Below, piece by piece: positions 53,101 through 64,000 of a DNA stretch of 64,000 nucleotides; position 1 is the first letter of the stretch, and each line of letters starts with the position of its first letter. This stretch comes from Chaenocephalus aceratus (lineage: Eukaryota; Chordata; Actinopteri; Perciformes; Channichthyidae). The position numbers and the translations under genes are program-made. The stretch covers positions 20,840,427 to 20,904,426 of the forward strand of contig CM043796.1 of the NCBI GenBank assembly GCA_023974075.1, read 5' to 3'. The notes under the pieces were generated by a model. The model made no database searches and was not told the origin of the DNA. It saw only the letters and a program-made list of their open reading frames with translations.

Positions 53101-55069
53101 AGTGAAATACATGATTTTAATAGTAAAAGTCAAAAAATAAAGAAAATGGGTTAAAACAAAACACAAATTGGAACAAAACCATTAGTTTTTAAGTCATGTT
53201 TCACAAATACAGAGCTACTTATTGTCATTAATAGATAATGTTCGAGAGTGACATACATATTGTGAAAACCTTCCCAAAGCTTCGAAAAAAGTGTTTCGCT
53301 TTTCAACCTTGCAAACATGTCTGGTCCCTGAGTTAACACCCCACATTTGTCTCCAGATGATGGTATGATGAAAGCTTAGAAGTGAAAAGGGTCACATATC
53401 CAGACTCTGTTCAGTGAGGAAGATGCCAGGCTGCATAGTGAAAACAGGCTTTGTCCCATGAAGCATGTCAACCTAGACCTGAATCCCTGACTCCCGCTCT
53501 ATCACACACACACACCCACCCACACAGCGACACAAGATCCTGAAGAAGCTGTCAGCTTAGTAATGACAGTGCTATCTTTTTGTTATTCTCGGTGTCTGGT
53601 TCCGCAGAGGACAACTAGGGTTATAGCCGTCAGTTGTTTTTTATTTATTTAACGTGCCTTCATTATTTGTCGTAATTGTCCTTCTTTTTTACCTGTATGT
53701 TTGTCTTTGGAAAATACGCTTCCTTCTCTGCCTCTTGTATTTTAATATGAACATGTACAAATATTTCCCTATAAACTGTAGGCACCAAGACCTTTTTCAA
53801 GACAAGGCATCACAGTATACGTTATAATAAACAATTGTCTTTGATTTTTTTCGCTTGGGTTTCCTTCCCATCGGCCTGAGCTACTTTGTTTGCTAATGAG
53901 CAAATGTAAAACGGCTGACATGTGAAACTGAAATGGGAAACAGTATGCTTAACAGTTAGCAGTATCATTGTGTCAAACTATGATATCAAGACCCCTTGAT
54001 GTATATCTGCCCCCTAGGTTATATACCGCAAGTTGAGTATGATATAATACCCAAGTTATCCCTGTACTATTTTCAAACTAGCGTTTTCTTTGTCTGCCTA
54101 AACACTGTACATTGGAGATCTGTGCAGCTCTGAACAAAACTCTAACACCTTATGTGCCTCAATATGCAATGCTTTTCTGTCTGTCAGCATATTTATGTTT
54201 TCTCCCTGCCTGCCTATTTACCTGGCAGGCTGTCCATCTATCATTCATCATAAGTGTTTATGCTTTGCGCCGCAGTTTGACTCCTCTCCATGGAGGGAGT
54301 TAATGACATGCATAAGTAACACAGAGTTGATGTGGTTGTAGGCCAGCCATCCATCATAAATCCATTACATATTCAAGGCTTTAGCTTGATCTGCAAAGTC
54401 TCTCCTGTCGGTGTCTCTTTTACCCTTTTTCTCTGCCGTCTGTCCTTTCCTCCTGTCTCTCTCTTCCTTTCTACTTCTCTTCCACTCTTGCACCATCCCT
54501 CTATCATCTCTTTAAAACCTCCCCCTTCTCTCGGTGTGGATTTGTTTTTACCCTGCTCTCTCGTGTATGCACTTCTCCTTATTCCAATCTCTCACTGTCT
54601 TACTTCTAAGCGGCTTACAACCAGAAGGAAAATAATATTCTTTATACTATAAATCCAGACACAGGAAAAGGTCTTTGGGAAATAAAGGTGTTATGTCGTT
54701 AAAAACTAAGTGGTCCAATTAAAAATGATTTCACTCAGACAAATAAAAGAAATGAAAACAATGCTGCACCTTACTGCATATGTGACCTGTATATCAAAAT
54801 CTGTCTTATCGACACCGAAACACAATTGGAGTTGTAAACACTGTTGGAAATAGGACATTCTTAGCTTTTCCAATATTGGTTTTGTTCTCCAAATATTCAG
54901 CAAAAATATTTCACATAATATAATGACTATTACCAAGACACGATTTGGAGAAAAAGTCTTCAAATTTGCAGGCATTATTTTAGCTATAGTTATTTTAAAA
55001 TACTTAATATGTTCAGGGCATAGTACCCCTTGCTTTTTGCTCCGTTCACCACTGGTGATCGTACCTTTA
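50196..55069. other. unique DNA with two pyrimidine-rich tracts, no gene seen
   Basis: CT-rich stretches at 50510-50760 and 54410-54600 give Ser/Leu/Pro-rich ORFs that are compositional artefacts. The remainder is AT-rich. Confidence 0.45.
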
Positions 55070-55275
55070 CAAGCTGTATTTATTTATTTATCATCTGAAG
55101 ATAATATTTGAATAATCCGAAAAGCCAATACTTTATTTTCACAGAGGGGAAGAAGAGGTGATCAGAGTGAGACGGTGATCGATGAAATTGACTCCATGTC
55201 TTTACAACCTTAACAAATGTATTTCATGTCTGAATATGCCAATAAAAGCTAGATATTCTGAAAGCCATGAATCCA
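55070..55275. repeat. dispersed repeat, copy 2 (GAGACGGTGATCG family)
   Basis: Contains GTATTTATTTATTTATCATC, GAGACGGTGATCGATGAAAT, ATGTATTTCATGTCTGAATA and ATTCTGAAAGCCATGA, in the same order as at 40855. It ends just left of the LINE insertion at 55317. Confidence 0.65.
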
Positions 55276-55316
55276 CGACGGATTTCTATAGAGTGGGTCA
55301 CATATGGTCACATATG

Positions 55317-56775
55317 GGGGTGGATGAGATCCGCCCGGAAATGCTGAAGGCTCTGGGTGTTGAGGGACTGTCATGGTTGACACGTCTCATCAACGTTGCT
55401 TGGAAGTCGGAAACGGTACCGAAGGAGTGGCAGACCGGGGTGGTGGTTCCCCTTTTCAAAAAGGGGGATCAGAGGGTGTGTGCCAATTACAGAGGCATCA
55501 CACTACTCAGCCTCCCCGGGAAAGTTTACTCCAAGGTACTTGAAAGGAGGGTCAGGCCGATTGTCGAACCTCAGATTGAGGAGGAACAATGCGGATTCCG
55601 TCCTGGTCGTGGAACGACGGATCAGCTTTTTACTCTCGCAAGGATCCTGGAGGGGGCCTGGGAGTACGCTTATCCGGTCTACATGTGTTTTGTAGACTTG
55701 GAGAAGGCGTATGACCGGGTTCCCAGGGAGTTACTGTGGGAGGTGCTGCGGGAGTATGGGGTGAGGGGGTCTCTACTCAGGGCCATCCAATCTCTGTACT
55801 CCCAAAGCGAGAGCTGTGTCCGGGTCCTCGGCAGTAAGTCGGACCCATTTCCGGTGAGGGTTGGCCTCCGCCAGGGCTGCGCTTTGTCACCAATCCTGTT
55901 TGTAATATACATGGATCGGATTTCGAGGCGTAGTCGTGGGGGGGGGGGGTCTGCAGTTCGGTGGACTAAGGATTGCACCACTGCTTTTTGCAGATGATGT
56001 GGTTCTGATGGCTTCATCGGTCTGCGACCTTCAGCACTCACTGGATCGGTTCGCAACCGAGTGTGAAGCGGCTGGGATGAGGATCAGCACCTCCAAATCT
56101 GAGGCCATGGTTCTCAGCAGGAAACCGATGGACTGTCCACTCCAAGTAGGGAATGAGTCCTTACCCCAAGTGAAGGAGTTCAAGTATCTCGGGGTCTTGT
56201 TCTCGAGTGAGGGAACAATGGAGCGTGAGATGGGCCGGAGAATCGGAGCAGCGGGAGCGGTATTGCAGTCGCTTTACCGCACCGTTGTGACGAAAAGGGA
56301 GCTGAGCCAGAAGGCAAAGCTCTCTGTCTACCGGGCCATTTTCGTTCCTACCCTCACCTATGGTCATGAAGGATGGGTCATGACCGAAAGAACGAGATCG
56401 CGGATACAAGCGACCGAGATGGGTTTCCTCCGCCGGGTGGCTGGTGTCTCCCTTAGAGATAAGGTGAGAAGTTCGGTCATCAGGGAGGGACTCGGAGTTG
56501 AGCCGCTCCTCCTTCGCGTCGAAAGAAGCCAGTTGAGGTGGTTCGGGCACCTAGTTAGGATGCCACCTGGGCGCCTCCCTAGGGAGGTGTTCCAGGCACG
56601 TCCAGCTGGGAAAAGACCAAGGGGTAGACCTAGGACCAGGTGGAGGGATTATATCTCTTCGCTGGCCTGGGAGCACCTTGGGATCCCCCAGTCAGAGCTG
56701 GTTGATGTCGCCAGGGAAAAGAAAGTTTGGGGCTCTCTGCTGGAACTGCTACCCCCGCGACCCGACCACGGATAA
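55317..56775 (+). pseudogene. reverse transcriptase of the Rex3-like LINE, frameshifted
   Basis: The first part (to about 55938) shows RT motifs VVVPLFKKGD, NYRGITLLSLPGKVY, EEQCGFRPGRGT, VYMCFVDLEKAYDRV and GLRQGCALSPILF. After a one-base frame change in the G run at 55938-55949 the second frame continues with the catalytic LLFADDVVLM (Asp codons 55993-55998), EFKYLGVLFSSEG, LTYGHEGWVM, RSQLRWFGHLVRM and RPRGRPRTRWRDY to TGA... the stop at 56773-56775. Apart from that indel and the missing 5' part, all seen RT motifs are intact. Confidence 0.9.
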
Positions 56776-56800
56776 GCGGGAGAAGATGGATGGATGGATG
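55317..56800 (+). mobile_element. Rex3-like LINE (RTE clade), 5'-truncated
   Basis: Flanked by GGTCACATATG-type target duplications (55296-55306 with a tandem GTCACATATG at 55307-55316; right copy 56801-56811). It ends in four GATG units (56785-56800), the hallmark tail of Rex3. It encodes RT and C-terminal regions but lacks the endonuclease. One frameshift splits the coding frame at a 12-G run. Confidence 0.92.
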
Positions 56801-56811
56801 GGTCACATATG

Positions 56812-59800
56812 ATTTCACCTCATCTCATCAACGTTTCTCAATGGCAGTTAATGTTGTAACTCCTTACAGCCGGTGGTGCTGACCTTGGAGTTTCCTTGTG
56901 GGGAATTTACAAGGCCAGAGTCTTAATGATACCCTGTAGCCTATGCCACTCCTGCTGTTGCTGCTTCAAGACAATGGTGGATAATTGTTTCGAGCGATAC
57001 AATGTACCCAAAAATAATTGCTTCACAATCAGGATTTGATCAATTCAGCATATGTTATTTGGAATTTAGAGAAGAGCCACACCATTGATTTATTTGAGTC
57101 CATTTAAGTTAGCACAGGGCTAACCACGAGTAAGCCTGATGCCAGGGGAAGTCTCTGGTCCGAATACTGAAAAGCAGAAACATCTAGCAGAAAAACACAC
57201 AGTTTTGTAATTGCTGTCAAAAGTAATCCAACCTCAACAACCTGACAACTACTGACAATAAATAATCGAAATCAACATGAAATCGCGATACAACCTTAAC
57301 GCCAATGCCTAATTTAAAATAACATTCCATGGGAACTAGTAAGATCTCATTTTTTGTCACCACTAGTCCCTGATGATGAGTTTGATGAGAACAAAGGGAC
57401 TGAAGTCAAAGGGAAAAATCCCAAAAGTTGGACGATAATTCTCCATAGGAATGTCACTAAAACAACCTTTTGCATTACATCTAGTCATTTGATTTGATTC
57501 CAGAATGACAGTATTGATTAGTGCAGCTCCAGACATTATTTACCACAAGGGTAAATGGGGAGAGGACCAAGTAAAAGACAAAGTAAAAGACTAATGTAGA
57601 CTGATATCGAGGGATTGAGACGGAGAGCGAAAAATGATGGCTTTGTCCTTTATGTCCAGCACCCAGCCCAAGTGCTGACTGGACAAAACAGATGTAATTA
57701 TCTGTAATGATAATTTATTCCACCAAGAGGGGTGAATTGAGGAGAGTAGATAAAGAGAGAAGGGAAGAAGCGATGGAGCAATTTGAGAGAACAATGTCCC
57801 ATAATAGCAATAATGTCCACCAGGTTACTCTTTGCTATAATTATGGGAGGCACATTGATGTGACTCATCTGATTGATGTCAGCGACACCGAAGTCTCTAC
57901 AATTAGACGTTATAATTCACATGTTTTTGTCCAAAATATGTGTTCTACTTTTATTGTGTTAAAAGTTCCTTTCTTAGAAATGTACTCAAAAAAACACAAA
58001 AGGGGAGAAAATGATTTTTGATGTCCACAAGATCAGAATGTCTACCAACTATATTTCATAAAACAAAATGTCATCTGATTAGATTGTTTGGTTCGAGATA
58101 CAAAACATATTCATTCTGTTATCCCTTTCACAATCTCCCCTCCACTCCTGAATGTATTCCTGCCTTCTTTCTCTCTCCCTTTGCCTCTCCTCCCACCCCT
58201 TACCCTCTGAGTGATGAGCAGTCACATAGCATCAGGTCTTAATTAATCAAAGGACCTGTATTGGATTGTTTTCGCTGTGTGCGTGTGTTTACGTGAACAT
58301 TGTATGTGCAGGTATGCAGAGTATATCAGCTCTTGCTTCATTCAAGGAACGGATGAGTCACAATCGGGCACTGAGTATACTCATTTAAGGGAGGAGACCA
58401 TTTGGCACGGAGCCCATTTGGCAAAGTGAGAAGATTATGAGTCTGTGACAAAGTACTGTCAAACCTAATGGGCAAGTAATGTCTAATTTTAAACAAAGAA
58501 CATGAATGGTATGAGTTTGTCATACATTTTCTCCCCCGATGTACTTTAAACACTGTCAGCAGAAAATGGTATTTATTTCCAGAAAATTGATCTTTTGCCT
58601 CAAGCAATTGAAGGGGCCCTATTATGGTTATTCTCAGCTTAATATGTGTCATTAGTGCTTCTACTGTGTCATGTTTACATGCTTTAATGTTCAAAAGAGT
58701 GCTTTATTGGTCTCATACTGCCTGTGATGCAGCACCTCTTTTCACCCTCTGTCTGAAACCAGAGCCCAGTCTGCTCTGATTGGTTAGCTGGCCGGCTCTC
58801 TTGTGATTTATCAACAGCCTAGAGATGTCCCTAAGCCTATCATGTAAAATATGTATGCTGTTCTGAGGTAATCGGTCACACACAATTGTTTGGTCAACAC
58901 ATGCAGGCCTATGCAGCCACAACATAGTCAAATCTCCTTTATAATTGACCATCTCAACTCATGTAGAACAATCACATTTTTACCTTAACAAATATACAAC
59001 TACTATTATCAATAGCTTACATCAGGTCTTGGAGGCGAAAACATGACATGCAATAGGACGAACTTTCTTCTTTAACTTTCTTCTTCCTGTACTGATATGA
59101 GACAAAAGTAGAGAAACACAAACAAATAATCATGAAAGAGTTATTGTAAAAGGGTGTATTTAGCAAATTACACACAGACAGTGAAAAGTGAAAAGTGCCC
59201 ATCTGCAATATCTCCAATATCGTGATGCATTGTGGCATGACCTCACGTTACACCAGTCATTATAATACAGCAGATTGTAGCTTGATAAAAACGACATTGA
59301 CCTGGCACCAACCAGTGTGATGACACAGTGTGCAGTAAGATCTCAATCTTTTTGCCCACAAGTGGCATCCTGCAAATAGTACAAGCAGCACAAATGGTTC
59401 CCAATGTTCTATTTCCATCTGTGACAATACCTCAAACCCTCCTCTCAATAATATTATGATCAGCCTTGGTAAAAGAAGGACAAACTCCTAACCTACATTT
59501 GAGTTCTAAGTCTTGCTTTTAGCCATTTCCTTACAAGTCGTGTCTTTGCAGAGTTTACCATCGCTTCCTGATTGAGCTGTCAGTCTCATCACCAATGTCC
59601 CCTGCTTGCCCCTACCATGCTGTCAGACTCTGAAGGATCTCTGGCTGATGTCTGCCATCTGGGGTCTAATCCTTTCATCATTGCCACACCATGGCTGTGA
59701 AGATCCAACTGCGTCCCGTCCATCTGCACCTCAGTGCTTTACTGAGAAAATAAGCAACCTTTTGCCAAGCCTGGAACTCTCCAAGCTGAGGGCAAAGACA

Positions 59801-60989
59801 AACAACTCTTCTCAAGCTGGAAAATGTAAGTGTACCAAAATGGACTCTTGAGATCTTGTTTTACCATTTCTGCTATCCAGTATGTCACTTAAGAACTGCC
59901 AATGTTTTGCTGCAAGATTTGCCAAGCTTTTTGTACAGGAGAAACCAAAAAGGTAACTCAAAGGTGTGCATGTCATGTATAAGCATATACTTCCCTAACC
60001 CTAACACTGTCACAGAGGCAGTCATTGGTTTCTCTTAGCTGAGGAATGTTATACAAAAAGAGTTGAAAGAGTTGCATCACATTTTTATATTCAGGGAGCT
60101 AGTTCCTTTTACAAACATTTGGATGAGACCCTTCTGACCTAAATGTATGCTAATAGAAAACACAATTTGCTTCATCAAGTCTAGTATTCAACCGTCTGTT
60201 TCCCTCATCTCAGTCACTTTCACTCTGGATCAGTTTATTGCAGCTCATCATGAGTAGACAGTAGTATTTTCATCCTGAAAGCATTACCTTGTAGCTTTAT
60301 TCATGCTATGATTTGTAGTCTTTTCATAATGCTACCTCTGTCTGTGTCCCTACATATCTATCTGACTCACTCTGTGCGCAAGTCCTCATAGTGCCAGTTA
60401 ATACTGTCTGTAATGTGTTCCCTCCAGAAGGAATATAGCAGAAAGCTCTATCTAATCCATGATTTCCCAGGTGACTCCCGACGTGCCGGTCCTTTCAAAT
60501 GAATTCATTCTGCCACCCACCCAGCCACTTCCATCGCCACTACCACTAATAAACCAAGCCCTACGTAAGAGCTGGCTGCTTCTAAATAAGCTAAAGTAAA
60601 GTACGAACACAGATGGGGAGTCATTGCAACCTATTATGCCTGCCAGATCTGTACATGTGTATGTGATCAATTGATTTGGCAACACAAACACATGCACACA
60701 CATCTACATGCACACGGTGTATTGTGTTAAGGACAGAGGTTGTGTTGTGTTAGTGCACTACAGTACATCCATTATAATCTCTCATTGAAAATCCCGGCAG
60801 ACTCTGGTCTCTTAATCCCCTTTGATAAGGCTAAAATAACAACCATTCTTCTGGGAGTTACACATTCTATTTCTTCAACTTGAAAACCCTTTGAACGTAT
60901 TTTATCAACTCTGAAATAGGTGTTGGAAATGTCCAAATGTTATAAACCAGAGCTTTGTCAGCTGCGGGACCAAACAGAATCCTGTGTGT
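56812..60989. other. unique DNA, no gene seen
   Basis: AT-rich, short ORFs only. 59544-59830 has a splice-acceptor-like AG and a GTAAGT-like site at 59827, but in-frame stops prevent an exon call. 60440-60850 is non-repetitive and could be conserved non-coding DNA. Confidence 0.4.
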
Positions 60990-60999
60990 CTGTGATTAT

Positions 61000-61085
61000 T
61001 ATCATTTTTTTTTTATCTCCCATTGTAAACCGTCCTTGGGTTTCTTAAAAGGCGCTATCAAAATCGAAATTATTATTATTATTAG
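61000..61085 (+). repeat. LINE 3' tail with (ATT)n
   Basis: TAAACCGTCCTTGGGTTTCT, AAAGGCGCTATCAAAAT and (ATT)n match the 3' ends at 22080-22146 and 34060-34121, the L2-type tail, with no coding part attached. Confidence 0.75.
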
Positions 61086-62586
61086 TGCCATTTATAATAA
61101 GGTGTTACCGATGTGAAAAACCTTGTTGGTATAAAGGTGATGTAAGTTTCCTGGTCATGTTGTAGTGTTTAGAGGTGGTGGGTACATTCATCCATTCATT
61201 GACCACTTAAAAAATACAACCACATACTTACCGCTGAGTAATTGTTGGAGAAATACACTGCCTTCTTGTTTTGGTCTGTGTTTCTGAATGTCTTAGAAAC
61301 CTTTAATTATCACTTTTTAAGTGACCCTAACAACTCACCCATTAGAGATGATCCAACCTGCTGCTACATCCTGAAGGGGAAGTCTGGGTGATTCAAAACC
61401 CAGGATTAGTGCTTGTGAAAATTGGCATACAGTTTAGGACACTTCTCATTTTGGTTATGTGTGTTATCATCCATTATGGCCATAATTACTAGGAATAGAC
61501 TGCCTAGACATCTTAGAAAACTTCCCATGCTAAACAAACAGTACATCATGAAATCATTATGTTCAATGTGAAATCATTACAATCATAAAGTTTCAAAAAT
61601 AAGATGCAGCATTGGTTGAACGGACATTATAAAGCAACATCTATCACCAAAATAGTAATAAGGGATTTATTTCTCTATGTGATTTTTTTACTTGGACTGT
61701 AGAACATCAGTTCCTGCTTAACATGCTTGAGGGGGAGAATGATATAATTAAGAATCAGGGATAATCAAAGAATACTATTCAAGGAGTAAACAACTGACTT
61801 AACAGTCGGGGAATTTACAGATGTGCAGAGCAGATCTCGCAGCAGGAGAGAGGAGCTAATGCTTTCTCAATAGATCAGATGTGTTGCCTGCAGGTTGATA
61901 ACAACGGGAGATCAAGCTATTAATTAAAAACAAAGCTTTAAACTCACCTTCAATCTAAGTTTTATCCTTTCCGTTGTCCTTGGGACAAATTCGACCTGTT
62001 TCCTAATGTTTTATGTCGGAAAAACAGGTTATTATTTCTAATTGCCACACAAATAACATGGATGGTTCCATAATACAACCTTAAAAAAAAAATGGATGAC
62101 TACTTTCATTGAATTATGGACGTTTTACAGACATGTCCAGGTTCAATATTGGTAAATCATCAACAATCAAATTAGGTTTAATTCCTGACTATCTTTCAAG
62201 AGAGACTGGATCAGAACTCTTTAGATTTCAGGCAGTACCTCAACCCTTCAGGCATATTGTGGTATTCCACTATTGTGGTTTAAGTACTTTATGTTATGTA
62301 CTGAATATGACATAACGCAACTTATGTAAAATGATTGCTGGAATAAAATGTATCTTGTAAGGGCAACTCAGCCATAAACATCTCTAACAGGTGATCAAAC
62401 ACCTATTGCCTATTCTCACTGAATCTATCAGTCAATCCATCTATCTATGTTTGATCCCTCCATGTTTCTCTTAATGCTGCCCTCGATGCATTTGAGTTCA
62501 TTTCTCTCCCTTCAGATCCCTCTGCAATTATCTGTGCTTTTCTATTTCAGTTTTATCATTTATAATTTCAGAAACTAACCCTGACT
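61086..62586. other. unique AT-rich DNA, no gene seen
   Basis: No repeat ends or family-like frames. 61800-61920 is a non-repetitive patch with ATTAATTA. Confidence 0.45.
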
Positions 62587-62945
62587 GTCACGATAGGGTT
62601 TGAACAGTGTCATTGGCAGACTCTCGCTGTCAAAGGGGTTGGGGGTGAAATAAATAAATAAATGAGGGCACCAGCAGCATGTGGTGTGGTGGGGTCGGAC
62701 AAAGTAAAAGAAGCAAAGCCAAACTGGAAAACAATACCTGGAATGCTTACTGTGAACAGATTAGAGGAACTGGCAAAGCTAAAGGGAGCAGAACAGACTG
62801 GAAGGGAAATAAAGTGAGGAAGGGTGATTAGGCACAGGTGGAACAGATCAGGTTGGGGTAGGTAATCACTGAGGTGGGAAACACACTACGGCAGGGAATG
62901 TAAAGATTAGACACAAGGCTGGGATTCATGACAAACAGGAAGTTT
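62587..62945. repeat. interspersed repeat, TGTCACG...CATGACA
   Basis: Begins CTGTCACGATAGGG and ends GGGATTCATGACAAACAGGA, so the outer six bases are inverted. CAGG/AACAG-rich body similar in style to 47137-48118. Class not assigned. Confidence 0.35.
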
Positions 62946-62959
62946 AATACCACATAGGG

Positions 62960-63280
62960 CAACTGGCATGGCATGTTATTCTTTGTTAAATGGCATCCAT
63001 GACAGCACCTAATTTTCTCTACTGAAAGGCATCCCTAGATAGCACCACATCATGTGTTCTCCATTTTGAGGGTACCCATTATTTGTAACTCGTTTTTCTA
63101 CTGGAATGGCACACTAGAGGTACTTTATTTAGTTTTCTATCCGGAAGGAAACCCAAAAAAGGGTCATATTTTATGAACCATAGGGCATCCAACAGGGCAC
63201 TTTTGCAGCCTTTTTTTTCACCTGAGAACGGGATACTAAGGGCATCCAATCCTGTGTCCTCTCAGAGGTGCATTTTTCTC
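62960..63280. repeat. degenerate tandem repeat (GGCATCC / GGGCACT phrases)
   Basis: Recurring GGCATCC, AGxACCTxATTT, TTTTCTAxTGAAAGG phrases at irregular spacing of about 40-70 bp (for example 62990, 63029, 63107, 63183, 63240). No clear ORF. Confidence 0.4.
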
Positions 63281-63631
63281 TTTGGTAATTCTACAAAAAT
63301 GTCAAGATCAGGATTTAAACTCGAATGGTTTTATCGGTACAACATTTAGCGAATACATTCAATTGCTCACAGCAAACCTCTTAAAAAGATGCTTAATAAT
63401 AACAACCGAGTTTTCTCTCTCAGTAGAGAGATGGCAGCATAGGTCTTAACAATGAGCCCTTTTCTGATTTACAGCACCATTAACATGTGCCCTTCAAGGA
63501 AAAGGGTATAGTAATTTCCAGATCACCATCACATACTTAAGTGAGTTCATTCTCAATTCAAAAACAACAACAGCATCTGCCAGAATCGTTAAAAAACCAT
63601 CATGCTTGGAGTGAGGGGGACACACTCCCAA

Positions 63632-63732
<101 letters not shown>

Positions 63733-64000
63733 TTTACTCAGAAGAACAGCTTGCACACACCAACAGCTGTAGCTCGATATCAGTGTTTAACACACATTGC
63801 TATGAACTGAGGTGTATTTAGGGGAACACAAGATGGACTGAGGTGAACTGTTATTTTAATTATTCATTTACTTTTAATTTCTAAACAGCAACCTTTATGT
63901 TTTTCACACCAAATAAATCACGATTTTTTAGATCTTCCAACAATGTGGTCTTTAATTCAAACCAAAAAGACACACATGCTCAGTGGCATACTAATAACCA

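Noticed and set aside
55182..55316. N-terminal extension of the Rex3 reverse-transcriptase frame
   Set aside because: These codons lie left of the target duplication and belong to host DNA or the older dispersed repeat; only sequence from 55317 is LINE.
59544..59830. Exon bounded by TTTGCAG and GTAAGTG
   Set aside because: All three frames are closed by stops between the two sites.

Overview
The window reads as nuclear DNA of a ray-finned (teleost) fish. The reasons are vertebrate split-gene structure, long (GT)n/(CA)n arrays, and a dense load of repeat types typical of teleosts: a Rex3-like LINE with a GATG tail, L2-type LINE 3' ends, and many hAT-like and other short terminal-inverted-repeat elements.

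The only host gene I can identify is the 3' part of galt (galactose-1-phosphate uridylyltransferase, + strand, 3151-8469). Four exons with canonical splice sites encode the C-terminal 156 residues, and a poly(A) signal lies at 8787. Bases 1-3150 are read as the intron before the first visible exon, so the N-terminal half, including the catalytic HPH motif, lies upstream of the window.

From about 8.8 kb to 64 kb I find no other convincing host gene, apart from one exon-like ORF at 15653-15763. The region is a mosaic of unique AT-rich DNA and transposons. By region: 11.05-11.95 kb and 20.37-21.28 kb hold two inverted copies of one non-autonomous hAT family, each with its own 8-bp target duplication and a tRNA-like pol III promoter. 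15.1-15.5 kb is a BED-finger hAT fragment. 18.68-19.63 kb is a palindromic element joined to a deleted copy of itself. 21.6-22.75 kb is an L2-type LINE tail followed by another inverted-repeat element. 26.45-27.12 kb is a LINE on the minus strand. 30.14-33.17 kb is a three-layer nest of inverted-repeat elements. 33.4-34.12 kb is an L2-type LINE end. 35.97-37.11 kb is a deleted hAT keeping both ends of its transposase. 37.19-39.58 kb is a foldback element with 0.5-kb arms. 41.45-45.00 kb is a hAT element hosting two further insertions, one looking like a non-autonomous Ginger1 element. 47.37-48.00 kb is a relative of the 18.7-kb element. 55.32-56.80 kb is a Rex3-like LINE broken by one frameshift.

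Nothing here acts as an operon or multi-gene pathway. The main interest is transposon biology: precise nested insertions with readable target duplications, elements that carry promoters or CRE-type sites, and deletion products whose junctions can be read. Family assignments come from motif recognition by eye; no database search was run.
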